Assembly (NCBI GenBank): GCA_016932295.1
Contig: JAFGDC010000141.1
Coordinates: forward strand, 1 to 28,174
Direction: 5' to 3'
DNA from: a candidate division CSSED10-310 bacterium
GTDB taxonomy: Bacteria; CSSED10-310; JAFGDC01
Length of the DNA stretch: 28,174 nucleotides
The notes under the pieces were generated by a model. That model saw only the letters and a list, made by a program, of their open reading frames with translations, was not told the DNA's origin and did not search any database. Shown piece after piece: positions 23,775-28,174 of this stretch. A program made the position numbers and the translations under genes. Each line of letters opens with the position of its first letter. The stretch's first letter is position 1.

Positions 23775-24833
23775 TCAGCTTCCCGAAGCGCCGTTCCGGA
23801 TCAGTCGAACGGTTTCACCATCGATCAGATTGCGTTGCCCCACGACGATGATCTGCTCTCCGATAGAGAGCCCAGCGGTGACAAGGGTGTACTCATCCCG
23901 GATCGCACCGGTTCGAACCTGCCGCAGGATTGCCTTTCCGTCCCGGAAAACGAATACCGTCTGCCCGTCTGGTGTATCCAATACGGCGCTTTGAGGGATC
24001 ACCACCGCATCGTGGTAGATCCGCTTGATGAGCTTCACGCGTCCCGACATGCCGCTGCGGATACGCTTGGCGGCATTGTCCACGGCGATCTCCAGGGTAA
24101 CGGTCTGAGTGGCTTCGTTGACCGCCGGACTGATACGCGCAATCCGGCCGATGAACGTCTCGTCGGGCAGCGCATCGCAACGGACCTCCGCCTCCGTTCC
24201 CTCGTTGAAATAGGAGATGTCTATTTCCGGCAAACCCGCCTCGATCTTCATGGGATCATCCTGATGTACGATGAACAATCTCTCGCCGCTGCCGGCATAT
24301 TCACCCACTTCCAGGAATCGTTCCACCACGATGCCGGTCACCGGCGCCTTTACCCTGGCCCGATCGGACAGGATCTCAATCTGCTTCAATTTCGCTTCCG
24401 CCGCCTCGTAGCTGCTCTGGGCGGCGATGAACTGCTGGCGGGTGATGGCTTTCTTCTCGAACAGCTTTTCGCTCTTCTCGTAATCCGATGATGCCATCTT
24501 GAGCAATGCCCTCACTTCACTCAACTGGGCGGTGATCATCGAGGCGTCTATTTCCGCAAGGACCGTGCCGGCCTCGACGCGATCACCCTTGTCCGCATAC
24601 AACTTTTCCACGGTACCCGCATTCTGGGCGGCCAGGGCCACTTCCCTCCAGGGTTTGGCGGTACCGTACAGTTCGATCGATTCGATGAACTGCTGGGGCT
24701 CCACCTGGCTGATCTCAACATTGGTTATGCGCTGACAGGTTGCCTGGGGTGCCTTCTCTTCCGATCCCGGGCTACAGCCGAATAGAACCGACAGGAGCAC
24801 CGCCGCGGCGCCCGCTTTCCTTATTCTTTTCAT
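23775..24833 (-). CDS. RND efflux periplasmic membrane-fusion lipoprotein
   Basis: This 352-residue adaptor links the RND pump to the outer-membrane channel. It has a lipobox (LSVLFGC, Cys20). The lipoyl-like halves are visible (NAGTVEKLYADKGDRVEAGTVL and APVTGIVVERFLEVGEYAG), flanking a coiled-coil hairpin (about 95-150). A beta-barrel domain (GRIARISPAVNEATQTVTLE, RSGMSGRVKL) and a membrane-proximal domain (IPQSAVLDT) follow, as usual for the RND_mfp family. It starts inside the stop of the TolC-like gene (ATGA overlap) and ends eight bases before the pump gene, so the three subunits are translationally coupled. Confidence 0.92.
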   Translation of the reverse strand: MKRIRKAGAAAVLLSVLFGCSPGSEEKAPQATCQRITNVEISQVEPQQFIESIELYGTAKPWREVALAAQNAGTVEKLYADKGDRVEAGTVLAEIDASMITAQLSEVRALLKMASSDYEKSEKLFEKKAITRQQFIAAQSSYEAAEAKLKQIEILSDRARVKAPVTGIVVERFLEVGEYAGSGERLFIVHQDDPMKIEAGLPEIDISYFNEGTEAEVRCDALPDETFIGRIARISPAVNEATQTVTLEIAVDNAAKRIRSGMSGRVKLIKRIYHDAVVIPQSAVLDTPDGQTVFVFRDGKAILRQVRTGAIRDEYTLVTAGLSIGEQIIVVGQRNLIDGETVRLIRNGASGS

Positions 24834-26218
24834 TCTCCCTCCACCGCGACCGGTTCAGTGAATGCTTGGAACAACGTGAGCCCGGTCCCGTGCTTCAGCT
24901 TGATCATGGCAGCCAGGTAGTCGTACTTGGCGACGGACAGGGTGAGCCGGGCCTGCCGTTCATATCGCTCTGAATCCAGCACCTCGATTTGCCGCGCCAC
25001 ACCGATTTCATAACTTTCCCTGGCCACCCGCAAGGCCTCCCGGGCCTGGTCGAGGGCACCCTTCCCGGCTCTGCAGCGCTCCCTGGCGGCAATCAAATCT
25101 TCGTATGCCGACTTGACTTCGAGTTCAATCGCCCGCTCCGCACTGTGCATAGTCAACTCCTGCTGTCGCATGCGGGATTCTATTTCACCGAGACTGCCGT
25201 TGGTGCGCAAGCCATCGAACAGCGGATAGCTGAGACTCACCCCGACCGACCAGGATTCGTAATCATGCTTGAACAGGTTTTCCTCATCAGCAACCGAGTA
25301 TCCCCAGGAACCAACCAGTGACAATGACGGTCTCAGGTCGGAGAGCACTACCTTTTTCTGTCTTTTCAGCATATCCGTATAGACGGCGATCTGCCGCAAC
25401 TCAGGCCGTCGCCGAATCGCCGCCTCCTGCAACTCCACCAGGGGGGGGATGGATTCTCCGTCATCTATCCGTAATGAATCCGTCAGTTGCAGTTGATGCT
25501 CCATGTCGAGATCCAGCAACAGGTTCAAGCCGTTGCGAGCCAGTTTCACCCGGGTGGCAGCGACGATCAACTCCGGCTCCAGGTTCTTGACCGCGGTCTC
25601 CGCCTGCAGCATATCCAATCGGGTCGCATCACCGACATCGAAACGGTCGCGGGTGATCTGCACATGCTCGCGCTGGGTCGCCACCGCCGTGGTAAGCGCT
25701 TCCTGCTGCTCCTCGAATAGCAGTACCTGGTAGTAGGCCAGAGCCACCTCGGCGGCGATATCGAGCCGTGCGATATCGAGCGCCAGGTCGGTATTGCGGA
25801 TCTGCAGCCTGGCGATTGCTATGGCGCTGGGAATACGACCCCAGGTGAACAGTGACTGGCTCAGATTCACGCTCATCGAAGAAGTGCGCTGTGCCTCCGG
25901 CGCCAGGCTGAATCCGGGAATATCACCGAAATCGGAGAAACTGGAACTGTTCAGTAATCCCGGATCCATGTACTTACCGGTGTATGCTTCCAGGCGGATC
26001 TGCGGAAATGCTTCGGAACGCGCCGATTTTATGGTGCTGCGCGCTTCCGTGCGCTTCTCGTTTTCGATCATGACGGTGGGATTGCGCGATGCTGAACAGG
26101 CGATCGCTTCCTCCAGGCTGAGTCGCGCCGGGGCCGTGTCCGGTTCGGCGTCAGCCGTATACCAGCGCGATACCACCACCAGCAGAACAAGGATCGTTGT
26201 CACCGGCTTATATTTCAT
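24830..26218 (-). CDS. TolC-like outer-membrane efflux protein
   Basis: This 462-residue protein forms the trimeric outer-membrane channel of the pump. I prefer the ATG at 26218 to those at 26233-26236 because GCGAGG lies six bases before it and it opens a clean signal peptide (MKYKPVTTILVLLVVVSRWYTADA). Two outer-membrane-efflux repeats are visible. The first opens with LSLEEAIACSASRNPTV and contains SLFTWGR; the second has RRPELRQI, VGVSLSYPLFDGLRT and the closing YEIGVARQIEVLDSE. It is first in the operon, which is less usual than last. Its coding strand contains a run of eight C (25441-25448), near residue 257. Confidence 0.92.
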   Translation of the reverse strand: MKYKPVTTILVLLVVVSRWYTADAEPDTAPARLSLEEAIACSASRNPTVMIENEKRTEARSTIKSARSEAFPQIRLEAYTGKYMDPGLLNSSSFSDFGDIPGFSLAPEAQRTSSMSVNLSQSLFTWGRIPSAIAIARLQIRNTDLALDIARLDIAAEVALAYYQVLLFEEQQEALTTAVATQREHVQITRDRFDVGDATRLDMLQAETAVKNLEPELIVAATRVKLARNGLNLLLDLDMEHQLQLTDSLRIDDGESIPPLVELQEAAIRRRPELRQIAVYTDMLKRQKKVVLSDLRPSLSLVGSWGYSVADEENLFKHDYESWSVGVSLSYPLFDGLRTNGSLGEIESRMRQQELTMHSAERAIELEVKSAYEDLIAARERCRAGKGALDQAREALRVARESYEIGVARQIEVLDSERYERQARLTLSVAKYDYLAAMIKLKHGTGLTLFQAFTEPVAVEGE

Positions 26219-26281
26219 TACATGCCTCGCCATCATCCCGATGTACCTGACTAACTCGACTCAAGCAGGCTTCTTACACCA

Positions 26282-27874
26282 TCATTGGAGCTTATGCAAT
26301 CGCTTGTCATCCGGATAGGCAGGCACATCCACCATGGGTCGTGTGGTCAATCGATACAGATCCCCGCATCGGTCAATAGTGAGCGTGTCGTCCCGCAGCA
26401 ACCGCTCAAGCAATGTCGACATAGGATACTCCGTGGTGGTGATGCACACCGGGCGCCGTCCGATATACCCTCGTACAGTGGCCTCCAATGCATCCTTGTC
26501 CGCTTCCGTGCCGCCGAACAACTCGAACCAGCGCAGCACCATCACGTCCGGCCGCATATGGAGCACGCCCTGGAAATAATCAGCGAGGATTGCATAGCCG
26601 TGATACCAGTCATCCACCAGGACCGTATCGGGCGGGACCCCGGCCAGCACATCACCGTACCAGTCGCCAGCCGTTACCAGTCGTTTTCCCGGATACACGT
26701 AGTACTGCATGTCGTCCCGGCCGTGAATGTGCGGTAAAAAGACATCCTCCATCCGGTCCTTGTTGGCTTCCAGGAACTCCCCGACAACGTCAACCGAGTT
26801 GGCGAACGAGATCGGCTTGGTGATCACCGGCAGCGCTACCAGTGTCATGTAAAGCAGCCGGCGCCGTGGATGATTGGCGGCGGCCGCCAATAAACGCTGA
26901 ATCCCGCCACCGATGGCGGGCACAAAACTGATGTAGATTGGCAGATAGAAAAACAAACGGTCCGGTACTTGGTAGCTGGTGAAGAACAAGGCATGACTCG
27001 CCATGGTGACGCCGAGGAATCCGCAAAACATCCGGTCTCTCTTCCACAAGACGCTGAAACCGCCGAACCCGATCATGAAATGAATCCAATCGAAATTACA
27101 CAGCATCACCGCCAGCGCCCGGAGAAAGAACTGGAAAAATGCCGGCCACCCGGGAAAGACCAGCATACGGGTATTGAATTCTCCACCGGCAGCCGCTGCC
27201 AGCGCAGCTTCCATGCCATGGGAGCAAACATGCCTGCCCATGAGGATCAAGTACATTGAAAATCCCAGGAGGAACCAGGCGGCAAAAACCACCACGGAAC
27301 GCGGGGGTAAAAAACATCGAGTGATACTTCCAATAATCAGGAGTGCCATGGCGGGGAGCAGCAGGACCATCGTCTGGTGGTTTACCAGGCTCAAACCCCA
27401 GGCAAGGCAGGCCGCTGCCAGGTAACGGCCGTCGCGTCGGCGGAGGAAGCGCAGCACCAGCCAGTAGATTACTACGAGGAAGGTCGTATTGAGTGTGTAG
27501 ACCTCAGCCTCGGTGCTTGACCACCAAAGGTTCCATGATGTGATGGAGGCCAGGGCGGCGGTGGCGGCGGCGAACCTGGACTGGAGCAGCTCCTGGAGAA
27601 GCAGCATGAGCAGGCCGGCGGTGACAGCGCCGAAGATGGCGCTGGCCAGATTCACCCGCCAGGCTGGATTTCCAATTGGTATATGTGCCAGTGGATGAGC
27701 CAGGAGGATGAAGAGGGGGTGGTCGATCGAGCGGATCCCCAGCTCCAGGACGGAAGCCTTGTAGGTATAGCGCGGTGCATCGATGAATCCCACCGTTGGG
27801 AGGAGGTGATAGCAGTAGAAGACGAATGCCAGGGTGAAAACGAGCCAGGGGGCGTGACGTTCGGTGCGGCTCAT
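26282..27874 (-). CDS. Polytopic membrane protein of the DUF2723/GT117 glycosyltransferase-like family
   Basis: This 530-residue protein has about ten membrane segments followed by a soluble C-terminal domain (about 340-530). The DUF2723 hallmarks are present: an acidic residue in the first loop (FIDAPRY), SIDHPLFILLAHPLAHIPIGNPAWRVNLASA in the usual HPxxxLL...RVNLxSA form, and SSTEAEVYTLNTTFLVV (from the typical EAEVYTLN). GT-C-type enzymes of this group transfer sugars from lipid-linked donors in the membrane, outside the cytoplasm. The substrate is unknown. It overlaps the DUF422 gene by 4 bases (ATGA) and stands 63 bases before the TolC-like gene; a joint transcript with the pump is possible but not shown. 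Confidence 0.75.
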   Translation of the reverse strand: MSRTERHAPWLVFTLAFVFYCYHLLPTVGFIDAPRYTYKASVLELGIRSIDHPLFILLAHPLAHIPIGNPAWRVNLASAIFGAVTAGLLMLLLQELLQSRFAAATAALASITSWNLWWSSTEAEVYTLNTTFLVVIYWLVLRFLRRRDGRYLAAACLAWGLSLVNHQTMVLLLPAMALLIIGSITRCFLPPRSVVVFAAWFLLGFSMYLILMGRHVCSHGMEAALAAAAGGEFNTRMLVFPGWPAFFQFFLRALAVMLCNFDWIHFMIGFGGFSVLWKRDRMFCGFLGVTMASHALFFTSYQVPDRLFFYLPIYISFVPAIGGGIQRLLAAAANHPRRRLLYMTLVALPVITKPISFANSVDVVGEFLEANKDRMEDVFLPHIHGRDDMQYYVYPGKRLVTAGDWYGDVLAGVPPDTVLVDDWYHGYAILADYFQGVLHMRPDVMVLRWFELFGGTEADKDALEATVRGYIGRRPVCITTTEYPMSTLLERLLRDDTLTIDRCGDLYRLTTRPMVDVPAYPDDKRLHKLQ

Positions 27875-28174
27875 GAGCGTATGATCAGGATGATGGTTGC
27901 GATGGTGAGGGCAAACCAGAACACCAGCAAGACCCAGGCGGCGTCAATGCCGATCTGCAGGCAGCCTGCGATGTTGTTGATAAACGCGAAATTGTAGCCG
28001 ATGACCGGCAGGTTGAACCAGAACGGCCGGCTGGCCAGGGATTGGTTTGGATTCTTTTTCTCCACAAGGAGAAAGAGCGCCACCGCGATGAATGAGACCA
28101 GGAACCAGTCCCGGAAGTTGCTCAGGGGAATGCCATAGAAGCATCCCCCTTGAATCCATGTCCAGCCGTGGAAG
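27871..28174 (-). CDS. Carotenoid biosynthesis protein, DUF422/CruF-like, C-terminal part (cut by right edge)
   Basis: The frame is open to the right edge and shows the last 100 residues. The 5' end lies outside the window. The visible part carries WIQGGCFYGIPLSNFRDWF, which matches the signature of the carotenoid hydratase family (usually GxYFGIPLSNFxGW), followed by hydrophobic segments (VSFIAVALFLLV and the C-terminal AWVLLVFWFALTIATIILI). CruF-type enzymes add water to the 1',2' double bond of acyclic carotenoids such as lycopene derivatives. The internal GTG at 28083 is not the start. The stop overlaps the next gene (ATGA). The family call is moderately firm; the exact reaction is inferred. 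Confidence 0.68.
   Translation of the reverse strand, partial: FHGWTWIQGGCFYGIPLSNFRDWFLVSFIAVALFLLVEKKNPNQSLASRPFWFNLPVIGYNFAFINNIAGCLQIGIDAAWVLLVFWFALTIATIILIIRS

Overview
The window looks like a chromosomal segment of a GC-rich Gram-negative bacterium. It encodes a tripartite efflux pump with an outer-membrane component, a lipoprotein, a probable outer-membrane barrel and several Sec-exported proteins. The gene content and order (rsmB, PASTA protein, rpe; purH-purD-purE; a pair of DUF507 genes; a DUF4416 gene) resemble what I know of Deltaproteobacteria/Desulfobacterota and neighbouring uncultivated phyla. This is inference from gene content; no rRNA or tRNA is present and I cannot name a species. 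There are no mobile elements, CRISPR arrays or tRNAs. Both edges cut genes: rsmB on the left and a carotenoid-biosynthesis (DUF422) gene on the right.

Layout. (1) Bases 2-5983, plus strand: a tight housekeeping operon, rsmB(partial)-PASTA-rpe-purH-purD-purE, with ATGA overlaps or short gaps. It joins 16S rRNA methylation, the pentose-phosphate branch and three purine-biosynthesis enzymes. (2) Bases 6182-8600, minus strand: a secreted protein, a membrane-anchored HAD phosphatase and ssb, with a candidate promoter upstream and a branched terminator downstream. An acidic orphan gene lies beyond the terminator. (3) Bases 8930-9832: a plus-strand ModA-like binding protein without transporter partners. 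(4) Bases 9848-10422: two minus-strand DUF507 genes. (5) Bases 10681-11946: an EpmA/GenX-like lysyl-tRNA-synthetase paralogue that keeps an OB-fold-like N-terminus. (6) Bases 12207-14510: a secreted Ser-rich protein diverging from glutamine synthetase. (7) Bases 14803-16571: a barrel-like protein with a repeat-bearing upstream region, then a DUF4416 gene. (8) Bases 16636-20313, minus strand: two secreted parallel beta-helix proteins in one operon, ending in what appears to be the same ~112-residue C-terminal domain. (9) Bases 20695-26218, minus strand: TolC-like, membrane-fusion and RND pump genes. (10) Bases 26282-28174, minus strand: a DUF2723-type membrane glycosyltransferase overlapping by 4 bases with a carotenoid hydratase-like gene.

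Most of the window is ordinary housekeeping DNA. The parts most worth a second look are the shared C-terminal domain of the two beta-helix proteins, the carotenoid/glycosyltransferase pair at the right edge, the PurE lacking a usually conserved histidine, the 13-base direct repeats upstream of the barrel gene, and the OB-fold-bearing EpmA. I see no clear defence or otherwise novel multi-gene system. All assignments rest on motif recognition by eye; no database search was run.
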